Notes: a model not told the origin generated them from the sequence alone. A stretch of DNA of 64,000 bases from Rodentibacter sp901420285 (GCF_041734645.1 NZ_CP162010.1:1674001-1738000); one strand, 5' to 3'; shown: positions 43,078 to 52,680, counted from the stretch's first letter. Made by a program: numbers and translations.

Positions 43078-44070
43078 TTAAAGAATATGCTGATATTGTT
43101 CCAGCATTTCTTTCGGCCAAACGCTGGATTGTACTTCACCGATATGTTTTTTACGAAGTAAGAACATCGCCATACGGGATTGACCAATACCGCCGCCGAT
43201 AGTTAACGGCAATTTGCCGGCCAGTAATTCTTGGTGCCAATCCATTTTTAAACGTTCCTCATCTCCGGTTAAACCGACTTGCAAACGAAGGGCAGATTCA
43301 TCCACGCGGATGCCCATAGAGGAAAGCTCGAAGGCTTTCTCTAAATCCGGATTCCACACCAAAATATCGCCGTTCAAACCTTTATAGCCGTTTTCTGATT
43401 CCGTCGTCCAGTCATCATAATCCGGTGCACGACCGTCGTGCGGTTTACCGTCGGATAATTTACCGCCGATACCGATCAAGAACACGGCGCCATATTCTTT
43501 ACAAATGGCATTTTCACGTTCTTTGCTGGTTAAATTCGGATAACGTTTTACTAAATCTTCACTGTGCACAAACGTGATATGTTTCGGCAAAATCGCCGGA
43601 ATATCGAAACGTGCTTCCACCGCTAATTCGGTCAAACGCATCGCACGATAAATAGAATTTACGGTTTCTTTTAAATAGGCGAAATTACGGCGACCTTCCG
43701 GAATCACTTTTTCCCAGTCCCATTGATCCACATAGACGGAATGCGTCTGATCCAATGAATCTTCGTCAGGGCGCAACGCTTTCATATGCACAAATAAGCC
43801 TTCGCCTTCTTTAAAATGAAAACGGGCGAGAGTATGTCGTTTCCATTTCGCTAAAGAGTGAACCACTTCGAACACCGCATTGGGGATTTGTTTTACGTTA
43901 ACTTGAACCGCTTTCTCGACACCTGACAGATTGTCTTGCATCCCATTGCCCACCTGACTCAAAATTGGGCCTTGCACTTCGATAATACCAAGTTGTTCAA
44001 TTAAGTTTTGGGTGAAAGTGTTCTTCACAAAACTGATTTCTTGTTGTTGCAAAATAAATGTTTTTTTCAT
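43078..44070 (-). CDS. asnA: Aspartate-ammonia ligase AsnA
   Basis: Makes asparagine from aspartate, ammonia and ATP; class II aaRS-like fold. It has 330 residues: QQQEISFVKNTFTQNLIEQLG, DNLSGVEKAVQV, VYVDQWDWEKVI and GGGIGQSRMAMFLLRK (motif 3). It is divergent from its regulator asnC. One near copy of the word encodes IPNAVFEVV (43871). Confidence 0.96.
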   Translation of the reverse strand: MKKTFILQQQEISFVKNTFTQNLIEQLGIIEVQGPILSQVGNGMQDNLSGVEKAVQVNVKQIPNAVFEVVHSLAKWKRHTLARFHFKEGEGLFVHMKALRPDEDSLDQTHSVYVDQWDWEKVIPEGRRNFAYLKETVNSIYRAMRLTELAVEARFDIPAILPKHITFVHSEDLVKRYPNLTSKERENAICKEYGAVFLIGIGGKLSDGKPHDGRAPDYDDWTTESENGYKGLNGDILVWNPDLEKAFELSSMGIRVDESALRLQVGLTGDEERLKMDWHQELLAGKLPLTIGGGIGQSRMAMFLLRKKHIGEVQSSVWPKEMLEQYQHIL

Positions 44071-44226
44071 ATTTTCCGCCTATTTTTTAAAAAGAAGTAA
44101 ATTTCATTAGGCATTATTTAACAAAATAAACATATAGCTCAAGTATTTTATTTACCTGTTGATTAATATTGAATATTATTTAAATAGATGGTAAAAAATT
44201 AGATAATCTTTAAAAGGAGTTATTTC
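44071..44226. promoter_or_regulatory. asnA/asnC divergent control region
   Basis: 156-nt very AT-rich region between the divergent start codons. AsnC activates asnA and represses itself in E. coli when asparagine is low, so its sites should be here. AAAGGAG (44213-44219) is the asnC ribosome site. No single operator can be fixed by eye. Confidence 0.5.
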
Positions 44227-44679
44227 ATGCACAATATTGACAATTTGGATCAACAAATCCTCCGCGTTCTCACCAAAGACGCCCGCACTCCCTATGCCGA
44301 AATGGCAAAAAACTTCGGCGTCAGTCCCGGCACTATTCACGTGCGTGTAGAAAAAATGCGTCAGTCCGGCATTATTGAAGGCACCAAAGTGATCATTGAC
44401 GAACGTAAACTCGGCTACGATGTGTGCTGTTTCATCGGTATTATTTTGAAAAGCGCGAAAGATTATGAGAAAGTAATTAAACAATTGGAGACTTTTGATG
44501 AAGTGGTTGAGGCTTACTATACCACGGGAAACTATTCGATTTTCATTAAAGTAATGACGCATACCATTGCGGAATTGCACTCCGTGCTAGCAACCAAAAT
44601 TCAACTAATTGATGAGATTCAGTCCACCGAAACATTAATTTCAATGCAAAATCCGATTTTGCGGGACATAAAGCCATGA
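44227..44679 (+). CDS. asnC: Transcriptional regulator AsnC
   Basis: 150-residue Lrp/AsnC regulator: helix-turn-helix in NLDQQILRVLTKDARTPYAEMAKNFGVSPGTIHVRVEKM, then the RAM effector domain (IDERKLGYDVCCFIGIILKSAKDYEKV ... YYTTGNYSIFIKV). Adjacent and divergent to asnA, which fixes the identity. Confidence 0.95.
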   Translation: MHNIDNLDQQILRVLTKDARTPYAEMAKNFGVSPGTIHVRVEKMRQSGIIEGTKVIIDERKLGYDVCCFIGIILKSAKDYEKVIKQLETFDEVVEAYYTTGNYSIFIKVMTHTIAELHSVLATKIQLIDEIQSTETLISMQNPILRDIKP

Positions 44680-44694
44680 TTGCCGAAAATGATT

Positions 44695-44714
44695 AGGGGC
44701 GTAAATACGCCCCT
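44695..44714. terminator. Hairpin between asnC and nfuA ends
   Basis: Perfect nine-bp stem AGGGGCGTA/TACGCCCCT with a 2-nt nominal loop between convergent genes. T-tracts are weak on both sides. Confidence 0.6.
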
Positions 44715-44743
44715 GTTCATATTAATTAAACGGAAATGGAAGG

Positions 44744-45328
44744 TTAATAATAAGAATGCTCTCCGCGCTGATGTTCCGTTACGTCTTTTGCACCTTTCAA
44801 TTCGTTCGGGAATAAACTAATCAATTGTTTTTCTACCCCGTCTTTTAAGGTGACATCCACCATTGAGCAACCGTTACAACCACCGCCGAATTGTAAAATC
44901 GCGTAGCCATCCTCGGTGATCTCAATTAAGGTAATACGTCCGCCGTGACTGGCAAGCTGCGGATTGATTTGAGTTTGAATGACATATTCTACGCGTTCAA
45001 TTAACGGTGCATCATCCGCCACTTTACGCATTTTGGCATTAGGCGCTTTAAGTGTTAATTGAGCGCCCAATTCCTCCGTTACGTAATCAATTTCCGCTTC
45101 CTCTAAGAATGGTAAACTGACTTCATCGACAAAGGCGGAAAAATTGTCGTATTTCATTTCAATATCGCTTTCCTCTACCGCATTCGGTGGGCAATAAGAC
45201 ACGCCGCACTCCGCATTCGGCGTACCGGGATTAACCACAAAAATACGAATATTAGTGCCCTCTTCTTGAGTACTTAACAATTTGCGAAAATGCGCTTGCG
45301 CCGCTTCCGAAATAGCAATCTGTTCCAT
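44744..45328 (-). CDS. nfuA: Fe-S biogenesis scaffold NfuA
   Basis: Carries a [4Fe-4S] cluster to target enzymes. 194 residues: degenerate A-type N-terminal domain (ISEAAQAHFRKLL, FVNPGTPNAECGVSYCPP), then the Nfu domain with CxxC (GGGCNGCSMVDVTLK) near residue 150. It lies downstream of the com operon, as in H. influenzae. Confidence 0.95.
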   Translation of the reverse strand: MEQIAISEAAQAHFRKLLSTQEEGTNIRIFVVNPGTPNAECGVSYCPPNAVEESDIEMKYDNFSAFVDEVSLPFLEEAEIDYVTEELGAQLTLKAPNAKMRKVADDAPLIERVEYVIQTQINPQLASHGGRITLIEITEDGYAILQFGGGCNGCSMVDVTLKDGVEKQLISLFPNELKGAKDVTEHQRGEHSYY

Positions 45329-45428
45329 AAACGTTCCTTAATACTTGAGAAAATTTGTCAGCGATGATACGCCTACCGCAGCATTTTTTCCACTCATTTA
45401 TTAGGATTGCCGTTACTGATAACGTGAG

Positions 45429-46127
45429 CTAAGCATGCGCTAGCCCCCATACCTGAATTTCTTTTACACCTAATTGACGCAATTGTTTGGCAATTTCATT
45501 TAAAGTGGAACCGGTGGTAATTACGTCATCTACCAGAGCCACCGATTCATAAGGAAACCCCTCGGAAAAACCTACAACGAAAGCGTTTTTCAAATTCCGC
45601 CGGCGTGCATGCGCGGTCAATCCTCGCTGGGTATGTGTATGTTTTACCCGCTTAACGATATGGGATAAACAAGGAATTTTAAGCCATCGACTTAATATTT
45701 TCGCCAGTAGCTCCGCTTGATTGTAACCGCGTTGCCATTGACGAAAATGATATAGAGGCACGGGAATAATGGCTTGCGGAAAGGTTAAGCCGTGACTGCG
45801 TCTGGCATCATAAACAGCAAGCAACAACAAACGCGCCAATGTGCGATCAAGCCAAAATTGTTTTCGAAATTTAAACCGATGAATCAAATAAGAAAGCGGC
45901 TCCGCATAATGTCCGATAACCACCATTCGATCCCAAGCCGGTTCCAGTTGTCGACAATTTCCACAACGGCAAGCAAAATATTGCAAAGGTGCACCGCAAC
46001 CGCCGCAATAAATGTAGCGTTTCATCTTTCGCTGACAGCTCGAACAAATGCCGTTTGCTCCTTGTTTTAAAGCGGATTGGCATAGCACGCAACTAAAATG
46101 AAAAAATTTGCTCAAATCCAACCGCAC
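45429..46127 (-). CDS. comF: Competence protein ComF
   Basis: 232-residue protein needed for DNA uptake or transformation in Haemophilus. N-terminal zinc-finger-like region (CVLCQ...CSSCQ...CGGCG...CRCGNC), then a phosphoribosyltransferase fold with RGYNQAELLAKIL and the PRPP motif SVALVDDVITTGSTL. The start is GTG at 46125-46127, 2 nt after the comE stop. Last gene of the comABCDEF operon. Confidence 0.9.
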   Translation of the reverse strand: MRLDLSKFFHFSCVLCQSALKQGANGICSSCQRKMKRYIYCGGCGAPLQYFACRCGNCRQLEPAWDRMVVIGHYAEPLSYLIHRFKFRKQFWLDRTLARLLLLAVYDARRSHGLTFPQAIIPVPLYHFRQWQRGYNQAELLAKILSRWLKIPCLSHIVKRVKHTHTQRGLTAHARRRNLKNAFVVGFSEGFPYESVALVDDVITTGSTLNEIAKQLRQLGVKEIQVWGLAHA

Positions 46128-46129
46128 CG

Positions 46130-47515
46130 TTACCGCCCTTGCTTGCCTCTCGTTTTCTGTTTTAAGGAATCCAACGTTTCCCCTTGTTTCAAAATATGCG
46201 GCGTCACAAAAATCACTAACTCACGTTTTTGATGGCGTTCGCTTTCTTTACTGAACAATCGTTTTACCAGCGGAATATCCCCCAACACCGGCACTTTATC
46301 CACACCTTTACTAATCGTGTCATGGAACACGCCACCCAATACGATAGTTTCGCCATCTTTAGCAAATACTTGGGTGTTAATTTCTTGCTTGTCGATGGAC
46401 ACCACTTCATTATTTTGCTGCCCATAAGAAACACGATTGCCTGGTGAATTTTGACTAACCAATAAATCCAATAAAATATTATTATCTTTGGAAATATGCG
46501 GCGTTACTTCCAATCCCAGTACCGCTTCACGGAATTCAACAGATTGTGTGTCGTTTTTACCGTTGGTGACCACATAAGGAATTTCCGTCCCTTGTTTGAT
46601 ACTTGCGCTTTTCTTATTAGTCGTTAGTAAACGTGGGCTGGCAATAATTTCCACATTGTTTTCACGCTCCAATGCAGTCAGTTCCAAGTCTAACAAGCGT
46701 CCGTTAATCTTGGCCACTTGCAGCGCTATTGAACCGGCCGGTGTGGTATTTGCGGCAAAATTCACATTTAAATTTTCCGTTAAATTCGTAAAACCGGCCG
46801 CCTCTAAACTCCCACCCACGCGATAAGCGTTTTCCGTTGGTGCAAAGATTCCCCAACGCACGCCTAATTCCTTCAAACTCTCATCGGTAATTGTTACGAT
46901 ACGCGCCTCAATGGCGATTTGTTCAATAGGTTTATCAAGCTCTGCGATCAGTTTCGCCATATTTTTGACGGATTTCGCTTCATCTTGAATAATCAACAAG
47001 TTACTACGATCATCAAAGGCAATCGAACCCGCCGGCGATAGCAACGAGCCGCTACCCGTAGTAAGGGATTTCATTACTTCCGATGCTTTGGCGAAATGCA
47101 GTTTTATCGTACGGCTGACCAAATTGGATTCCGATTCTTTCAACGCGTCAACGGATTCGCCGACTAACGCCGGTGGCACCGCATTCATCGGTGCGGCAAA
47201 GGCTTCCTGCTCGGAACGTTTGCCCAAATAATAAATGTCATCTTCCACACGCAACGACAAACCTTTCATTCTCGCCACAGAACGCAACACGCGATCAAGA
47301 TCCACATTGTCCAATTGCAAAGAAAGCGATCCCTCCAGTTCGTCATCCACCACTAAATTCGTCCCTTGCACCAGTGCCAGCTCTTGCAAGCTCGCCACCA
47401 TCGGGGCCTGTTTCAAACGAATGGAAAACACTTGATTTTCTTTGAACTCGGCTGCAACCTTCAAACAGCAAAAACTCAACAAAAGCAGACCATATTTTTT
47501 CAACCGATTTATCAT
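46130..47515 (-). CDS. comE: Secretin ComE (PilQ homologue)
   Basis: Outer-membrane secretin through which the type IV competence pilus and DNA pass. 461 residues from the ATG at 47513-47515 with AGGAG upstream; signal peptide KYGLLLLSFCCLKVAA. Secretin N-domains lead to IEARIVTITDESLKELGVRWG, and the pore domain ends VPVLGDIPLVKRLFSKESERHQKRELVIFVTPHIL. A longer start at 47560 overlaps comD and is rejected. Confidence 0.94.
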   Translation of the reverse strand: MINRLKKYGLLLLSFCCLKVAAEFKENQVFSIRLKQAPMVASLQELALVQGTNLVVDDELEGSLSLQLDNVDLDRVLRSVARMKGLSLRVEDDIYYLGKRSEQEAFAAPMNAVPPALVGESVDALKESESNLVSRTIKLHFAKASEVMKSLTTGSGSLLSPAGSIAFDDRSNLLIIQDEAKSVKNMAKLIAELDKPIEQIAIEARIVTITDESLKELGVRWGIFAPTENAYRVGGSLEAAGFTNLTENLNVNFAANTTPAGSIALQVAKINGRLLDLELTALERENNVEIIASPRLLTTNKKSASIKQGTEIPYVVTNGKNDTQSVEFREAVLGLEVTPHISKDNNILLDLLVSQNSPGNRVSYGQQNNEVVSIDKQEINTQVFAKDGETIVLGGVFHDTISKGVDKVPVLGDIPLVKRLFSKESERHQKRELVIFVTPHILKQGETLDSLKQKTRGKQGR

Positions 47516-47523
47516 AAATACTC

Positions 47524-47919
47524 CTAAAATCGTACATCTAAAGATTCTGTTTGCTCGCATTGCCCCGTTTTTGGACGAAGCAGCCGCACCCCGTTTTTAC
47601 TGATTTGTTGCAACAGGTAGCTTTCCTGCCCTAACCGATGCCCTTGCTTAGCCGTAATTAATTGCTGGCGATCATCCAAAAACAAGGCCTCGGGCACTTG
47701 TTTATACATCACTACACCCACCAATTTCAGTTGATCAAACGCAGTTTCAATGGCAAAAACAGGCTCGTTGAAAGAGCATTTTGCCGTGTGTGTTGATATT
47801 CTCGTTTCCGATTGAAGTTCACTTTGTCGCTGAGTACGATCAAAAGGATCGGCCGCTTGTCCCGGCAAGTAGGAACACAATCCTAAAATCGCCGTAAAAA
47901 AATAGTGAAATTTCCGCAC
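47524..47919 (-). CDS. comD: Competence protein ComD (PilP-like)
   Basis: 131-residue periplasmic protein. The start is GTG at 47917-47919 (MRKFHYFFTAILGLCSYLPG), with AGAGGAATAAGC upstream and the comC stop 2 nt before. A signal sequence is followed by a small domain (LKLVGVVMYKQVPEALFLDD ... GHRLGQESYLLQQISKNGVRLL) like the PilP inner-membrane to secretin link. The open frame reaches 48105 but that part is comC antiphase. Confidence 0.85.
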   Translation of the reverse strand: MRKFHYFFTAILGLCSYLPGQAADPFDRTQRQSELQSETRISTHTAKCSFNEPVFAIETAFDQLKLVGVVMYKQVPEALFLDDRQQLITAKQGHRLGQESYLLQQISKNGVRLLRPKTGQCEQTESLDVRF

Positions 47920-47921
47920 GC

Positions 47922-48437
47922 TTATTCCTCTCGTTTTAATTGTAAAATCACTTGGCTTTGCACCTGTCCGCGTTCCGTTTTTTGCATTTCCAGTTGAGCG
48001 AATGCTAACGCATTCTGTTCGGAAAGCGCGGCAACAAAATCGTGTAACTCTTGAAATCGCCCCACCAACTGAAGCTGTAACACCGGATGAGACGAAAAAT
48101 CCCATTGATACTCGGTCAATTCGATTTCCTCACTCAACAAACCGTGAATTTGTTGATCTAATGCCACAATCCGCTTGGTTAATTGCGGCGATAACTCATT
48201 TCGATCGGAATGTTGTTTTAACGCGATAAGTAATTTTTCTTGGTGAGCGAGTTCTGCCGTCTGTTGTATCATCTCTTGCTCAATAGACTGCAGCCGTTGA
48301 TGGCTTTGCCAGTTTTCCCAAATAACGGGAAAATTGATCGCACCTAGGCAAATTGCATACAAACTCCAATGATAGCGTTTCGGCAACGCCAACCATTTTT
48401 CCACTGTCGGCAAACGATATTTGATAAACTTTTTCAT
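47922..48437 (-). CDS. comC: Competence protein ComC (PilO-like)
   Basis: 171-residue bitopic protein: short cytoplasmic N-terminus, one helix (YHWSLYAICLGAINFPVIWE), coiled coil (QSHQRLQSIEQEMIQQTAELAHQEKLL), then a ferredoxin-like periplasmic part. Fits PilO of the pilus alignment complex. Overlaps comB by 4 nt. Confidence 0.85.
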   Translation of the reverse strand: MKKFIKYRLPTVEKWLALPKRYHWSLYAICLGAINFPVIWENWQSHQRLQSIEQEMIQQTAELAHQEKLLIALKQHSDRNELSPQLTKRIVALDQQIHGLLSEEIELTEYQWDFSSHPVLQLQLVGRFQELHDFVAALSEQNALAFAQLEMQKTERGQVQSQVILQLKREE

Positions 48438-48952
48438 CGATCACCCGATTTTATGGTTGAGGAAAGCTCAAACTCAAATGCCAAACGTCCTTGCTCCGGT
48501 TTAAATTGAATAAGCTTCACCGAAATGAAATGTGCACTTAAAAATTCGTGTAATCGTTCAAATTCGTCTTGTTCTAAACAAAATCCCTTTAATTGAACAA
48601 GATCTTCGTTCAAATTAAAGCTCTCCAATTCACCTTGTCGGAAAGGAAATTGCGGCAACAAGGACAGAATTTGCGTTACGCTCTCGGGCGCAATGGCTTG
48701 CAATTCGGTAAAACTTTGTATTGTTTGCTTAATCTGCATAACTTGTCCGGCGGTTTCGGCTAAGCGATTTTTTTGTTGTTCGAGGGTTTGCAAGCGTCCA
48801 TTTAATTCGGTCTGTTGTTGCTGGTGAAACCAATATAGCGTCGCATAAGCGGTCAATGCGGTGCTGAAAACGACACATAACTTAATCAGAAAAGTGATTA
48901 ATGCCCTTTGATATTTTTCCAACCGCCAAGGCAATAAATTAATCCCGTTCAT
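48434..48952 (-). CDS. comB: Competence protein ComB (PilN-like)
   Basis: 172 residues beginning MNGINLLPWRLEKYQRAL, the PilN INLLPWR motif that binds PilM, then one helix, a coiled coil and a periplasmic domain. It overlaps both comA (14 nt) and comC (4 nt). The helix carries an exact CAATGCGGTGC as STALTA (48854). Confidence 0.9.
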   Translation of the reverse strand: MNGINLLPWRLEKYQRALITFLIKLCVVFSTALTAYATLYWFHQQQQTELNGRLQTLEQQKNRLAETAGQVMQIKQTIQSFTELQAIAPESVTQILSLLPQFPFRQGELESFNLNEDLVQLKGFCLEQDEFERLHEFLSAHFISVKLIQFKPEQGRLAFEFELSSTIKSGDR

Positions 48953-49769
48953 CCCTATTCTCTGTTAAACGCGCACTGCCTTGCGATATATTTTGTTGTA
49001 GCTCCGTTTGCCAAAGGCAATTTCCTAAGGCAATAAAAGGCGCGTCGGTTGTCACTTGATTCCAATCAGCAGGCAGATCGATTGGTTCGCAATCAACCGT
49101 TCGATAAAAGTAAACCCGTTCAATCTTTGACTCAAAACGCCGACAAAATTGCTCGAAAAGCGTAATCAAATTTCCCGTTGCTTGTAACATTTGCGGCTGA
49201 TGAGCGGCTTCCATAAGGGCAAAACAATGTTGCACGTCTTGATACAAATAAAGCGAATTTTCACATCGTTCACTCAAAACAAAATGAAACGCACGTAAAA
49301 TCGCGTGCGGCATGAGATCTAAAACCTGAAGAGGCAATTTGTCATAATCGCATTGAAAATCCATTGCCGTTTGGCGGCGAACGGCGTGAATATCTAAACG
49401 AAAACCTTGTTTCAGAGGCTTTGCCCGATAATCGAACCAAAGTTCGTTTAACGCGATAGGCAATTCTTTTTGCAAGACAAACTGACATTGTCGCTCGCAT
49501 TCTTGTACGCTTAACGAATGCGGCAAAATCAGCGTTTTAGACCAAGTCAAATGCGGTGAAATGCAGCCAACCACTCTAAGCTGTATGCGTATTTGCGGAA
49601 AATCTGCCGTTAAACGTGCCGTCAATTTGGCATAGAGGTTCGTTTCTTCGATAGAAAAAGAAAGAAATTGAACTAGTTTTTGAGGATTGAGCCAAACGAC
49701 CTGGAATCGTTCGTGTTGTCGGTACACGCCAATTTGAATTACTTGCCGTTTTTTATAAGGCATCAGCAT
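48939..49769 (-). CDS. comA: Competence protein ComA (PilM-like)
   Basis: 276-residue cytoplasmic protein at the head of the operon, corresponding by position and size to PilM, the actin-like platform of type IV pili. Sequence similarity is weak, as in other Pasteurellaceae. Start ATG at 49767-49769 with AGGA 7 nt upstream; a second ATG two codons later is possible. Confidence 0.85.
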   Translation of the reverse strand: MLMPYKKRQVIQIGVYRQHERFQVVWLNPQKLVQFLSFSIEETNLYAKLTARLTADFPQIRIQLRVVGCISPHLTWSKTLILPHSLSVQECERQCQFVLQKELPIALNELWFDYRAKPLKQGFRLDIHAVRRQTAMDFQCDYDKLPLQVLDLMPHAILRAFHFVLSERCENSLYLYQDVQHCFALMEAAHQPQMLQATGNLITLFEQFCRRFESKIERVYFYRTVDCEPIDLPADWNQVTTDAPFIALGNCLWQTELQQNISQGSARLTENRDERD

Positions 49770-49817
49770 ATGCTTTTCCTATTATTTAGGCGGTGAATCT
49801 TTTATACTTAGCGGCTG

Positions 49818-49823
49818 AATATA
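49818..49823 (-). promoter_or_regulatory. Candidate comA -10 box
   Basis: TATATT on the minus strand. A start about 7 nt downstream places the CRE centre at about -60.5, matching class I CRP geometry. A second candidate, TATAAA, lies 15-20 nt further downstream. Confidence 0.5.
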
Positions 49824-49860
49824 GTTATGACTCCAAGATAAATCATCAAGCAAGAGAGAA

Positions 49861-49882
49861 TTTTACGATGCGGATCGCAAAA
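49861..49882 (-). promoter_or_regulatory. Competence regulatory element (CRE, CRP-S site) for comA
   Basis: TTTTACGAT-GCGG-ATCGCAAAA: 22 bp with one mismatch between the arms, matching the Sxy-dependent CRP-S pattern TTTTGCGAT-N4-ATCGCAAAA. It covers the mrcA start codon (49868) and lies 92 nt before comA. Confidence 0.88.
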
Positions 49883-52492
49883 TTAATATTAAGCAGCCTA
49901 TTAACCCTGTGTATTTTAGGATTAGTAGCCGGCGGCATACTTTACATTCACCTTAAATCAGCCTTACCTTCGGTGGAAAGTTTAAAAACTGTGGAATTGC
50001 AACAGCCGATGCAAATTTATACGGCGGACGGCAAACTTATCGGCGAAGTGGGCGAACAGCGCCGCATTCCGGTGAAGTTGGAAAACGTCCCGCAACGCTT
50101 GCTGGAGGCTTTTTTAGCAACGGAAGATAGCCGTTTTTATGATCATCACGGTTTAGATCCGGTAGGTATCGCTCGCGCATTATGGGTGGCGGTAACTAAC
50201 GGTGGGGCATCGCAGGGAGCGAGTACGATTACCCAGCAATTAGCCCGCAACTTCTTCTTAACGCCGGAAAAAACCATTATTCGTAAGGCGCGCGAAGCGG
50301 TGCTGGCCATCGAGATTGAAAATACTCTCAGTAAACAAGAAATTTTGGAACTTTATCTAAATAAAATCTTCTTGGGTTATCGTTCTTACGGCGTTGCAGC
50401 GGCAGCGCAAACCTATTTCGGCAAATCCTTAGATGAGCTGACCTTATCCGAAATGGCAATTATTGCCGGCCTGCCGAAAGCGCCTTCCACGATGAATCCG
50501 TTATATTCACCGAAACGTGCGGAAGAACGTCGCAACGTAGTATTAGCGCGTATGTTGGATGAAAAATACATCACTAAAGACGAATACGATGCGGCAATTA
50601 AAGAACCGATTGTAGCGAGTTACCACGGCGCCAAATTTGATTTTCGAGCGGATTACGTTACGGAGATGGTGCGCCAAGAAATGGTAAAACGATTCGGCGA
50701 AGAAGAAGCTTACACCCGCGGCTATAAGGTGTTTACCACCGTACTCTCCAAAGACCAAGAACAAGCGCAAAAAGCGGTACGCAATAACTTAATCGATTAC
50801 GATATGCGTCATGGTTATCGCGGCGGTGCACCTTTATGGCAAAAAAACGAAGCAGTTTGGGATAACGAACGTATCATTGCCTTTTTGAAAAAATTACCGA
50901 ATTCCGAGCCCTTCATTCCGGCGGCCGTATTAAGCGTTAGCAAAAACGGAGCAGAATTATTACTTGCCTCCGGTGAAAAAATGACGCTTTCTTCCGCAGC
51001 AATGCGTTGGACGGGTCGCGCCAATCCGGTGAAAATCGGCGAACAAATTTGGCTTCGACAACGCGACAACGGCGAATGGGTGCTAGGGCAAATTCCAGCG
51101 GCTAACTCCGCATTGGTTTCGCTAAATTCAGATAACGGTGCGATCGAAGCCTTGGTCGGCGGTTTTAGTTTTGAACAAAGCAAATTTAATCGTGCAACCC
51201 AATCCTTAGTACAAGTGGGTTCTTCCATTAAACCGTTTATTTATGCGGCGGCATTAGAAAAAGGCCTAACCCTTTCCAGCGTATTACAAGACAGTCCGAT
51301 TTCCATCGCCAAGCCGGGACAACCGGTGTGGAACCCAAAAAATTCACCGGATCGTTACGATGGCCCGATGCGTTTACGCGTCGGTTTAGGCCAATCGAAA
51401 AATATGATTGCGATTCGCGCGCTACAAACCGCGGGTATCAGCTTTACCGCCGATTTCTTACAACGCTTCGGTTTCAAACGCGAGCAATATTTCGCTAGCG
51501 AAGCCTTAGCGCTCGGGGCAGCGTCCTTTACCCCGCTTGAAATGGCGCGCGCTTATGCAGTATTCGACAACGGTGGTTTTTTGATCGATCCTTACATCAT
51601 TGAGAAAATCCAAGATAACACAGGCAAAGATTTATTCGTGGCAAATCCGAAAATTGCCTGCATTAGCTGTGACAATATTCCTGTCATTTATGGCGAAACC
51701 AAAGATAAAATCGACGGTTTCCAAAATATTGCCGAAGTGGCCAAGCCCGAGGATTTAAAAGCGGCGCAAGGCAATACCAACACAGAGACGGAAGAAGGCG
51801 ACGTGCAACCGGAAAACGTGCCGGATTTACCTGAATTACAAACGCAAAACAGTGCATTAAACGACGGTTCGATCGACTTAATGGCGAGTGCCAAAGACGC
51901 TTCATCAAAAGTGGAATACGCGCCTCGAGTAATTAGCGGCGAATTGGCTTTCTTAATTCGTAGCGCATTAAATACGGCGATTTATGGCGAGCAAGGTTTA
52001 ACTTGGAGAGGAACCAGTTGGCGCATCGCTAAAGACATCAAACAGCGTAGCGATGTTGGCGGTAAAACCGGAACCACCAATAATTCCAAAGTGGCGTGGT
52101 ATGCCGGATTCGGAGCGAATCTGGTGACAACGACTTATGTAGGATTTGACGATAACAAACGCGTATTAGGACGTGGCGAAGCCGGTGCGAAAACCGCTAT
52201 GCCTGCTTGGGTATCTTATATGAAAGTGGCGTTGGCGGATTTGCCGGAACGTAAATTAAATTTACCGCCAAACATCATAGAAAAAACCATCGACAGCAAC
52301 TCCGGCTTACTTTCCGAATACGGCGGACGCAAAGAATACTTTATCGTCGGCAGCGAACCGAAACGCACCTATGCAGCGGAAATGCAAGAACGCGGTTATT
52401 ATGTTCCCTCCGAATTGCAACAACGCTTAAACGGCGGCACCGGTAAAACGCAAGACGCTACCCCGGCAGCGCAACCGGAAGAATTATTCTAA
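49868..52492 (+). CDS. mrcA: Penicillin-binding protein 1A
   Basis: Bifunctional peptidoglycan synthase. 874 residues from the ATG at 49868 (MRIAKLILSSLLTLCILGLV, signal anchor); an upstream TTG at 49793 gives an unconserved leader. The GT51 domain shows EDSRFYDHHGLD, GASTITQQLARNFFL and LELYLNKIFLG. The transpeptidase has SSIKPF, SKN and GGKTGTTN. An OB-like insert and an acidic Asn/Gln-rich stretch lie between. Divergent from comA with a CRE over the start codon, as in H. influenzae (ponA). Confidence 0.96.
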   Translation: MRIAKLILSSLLTLCILGLVAGGILYIHLKSALPSVESLKTVELQQPMQIYTADGKLIGEVGEQRRIPVKLENVPQRLLEAFLATEDSRFYDHHGLDPVGIARALWVAVTNGGASQGASTITQQLARNFFLTPEKTIIRKAREAVLAIEIENTLSKQEILELYLNKIFLGYRSYGVAAAAQTYFGKSLDELTLSEMAIIAGLPKAPSTMNPLYSPKRAEERRNVVLARMLDEKYITKDEYDAAIKEPIVASYHGAKFDFRADYVTEMVRQEMVKRFGEEEAYTRGYKVFTTVLSKDQEQAQKAVRNNLIDYDMRHGYRGGAPLWQKNEAVWDNERIIAFLKKLPNSEPFIPAAVLSVSKNGAELLLASGEKMTLSSAAMRWTGRANPVKIGEQIWLRQRDNGEWVLGQIPAANSALVSLNSDNGAIEALVGGFSFEQSKFNRATQSLVQVGSSIKPFIYAAALEKGLTLSSVLQDSPISIAKPGQPVWNPKNSPDRYDGPMRLRVGLGQSKNMIAIRALQTAGISFTADFLQRFGFKREQYFASEALALGAASFTPLEMARAYAVFDNGGFLIDPYIIEKIQDNTGKDLFVANPKIACISCDNIPVIYGETKDKIDGFQNIAEVAKPEDLKAAQGNTNTETEEGDVQPENVPDLPELQTQNSALNDGSIDLMASAKDASSKVEYAPRVISGELAFLIRSALNTAIYGEQGLTWRGTSWRIAKDIKQRSDVGGKTGTTNNSKVAWYAGFGANLVTTTYVGFDDNKRVLGRGEAGAKTAMPAWVSYMKVALADLPERKLNLPPNIIEKTIDSNSGLLSEYGGRKEYFIVGSEPKRTYAAEMQERGYYVPSELQQRLNGGTGKTQDATPAAQPEELF

Positions 52493-52499
52493 TCATCCG

Positions 52500-52680
52500 G
52501 TATGATGCCGTAAATGCGCAAAACCATTGGCGTGAATTTAAGTTCGACTCACAAACAGCACCGCATTGGAGGTCGCTTCAATGCGGTGCTATTTTGTGAG
52601 GTCATTTCAGCCTTGCGTAACAGCGACATAATTTCATCATCCCGAAAGTGTGGTTGTTTTCATCACACTTTTTTAGTTAA
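52500..52680. repeat. Palindromic intergenic element, copy B, centred on a word pair
   Basis: Holds GCACCGCATTG (52558-52568) and CAATGCGGTGC (52579-52589) with a 10-nt loop followed by TATTTTG, a likely mrcA terminator. It shares AAATGC-CAAAACCATT, the central pair with its TATTTTG tail, and ACATAATTTC in the same order with the element at 57.6 kb. A further AAAGTGTG/CACACTTT hairpin with T6 (52645-52674) precedes rlmJ. Confidence 0.7.

Noticed and set aside
42927..43202. Small frames at the asnA 3' end
   Set aside because: They combine asnA antisense with the intergenic hairpin and word copy; no coding signature.
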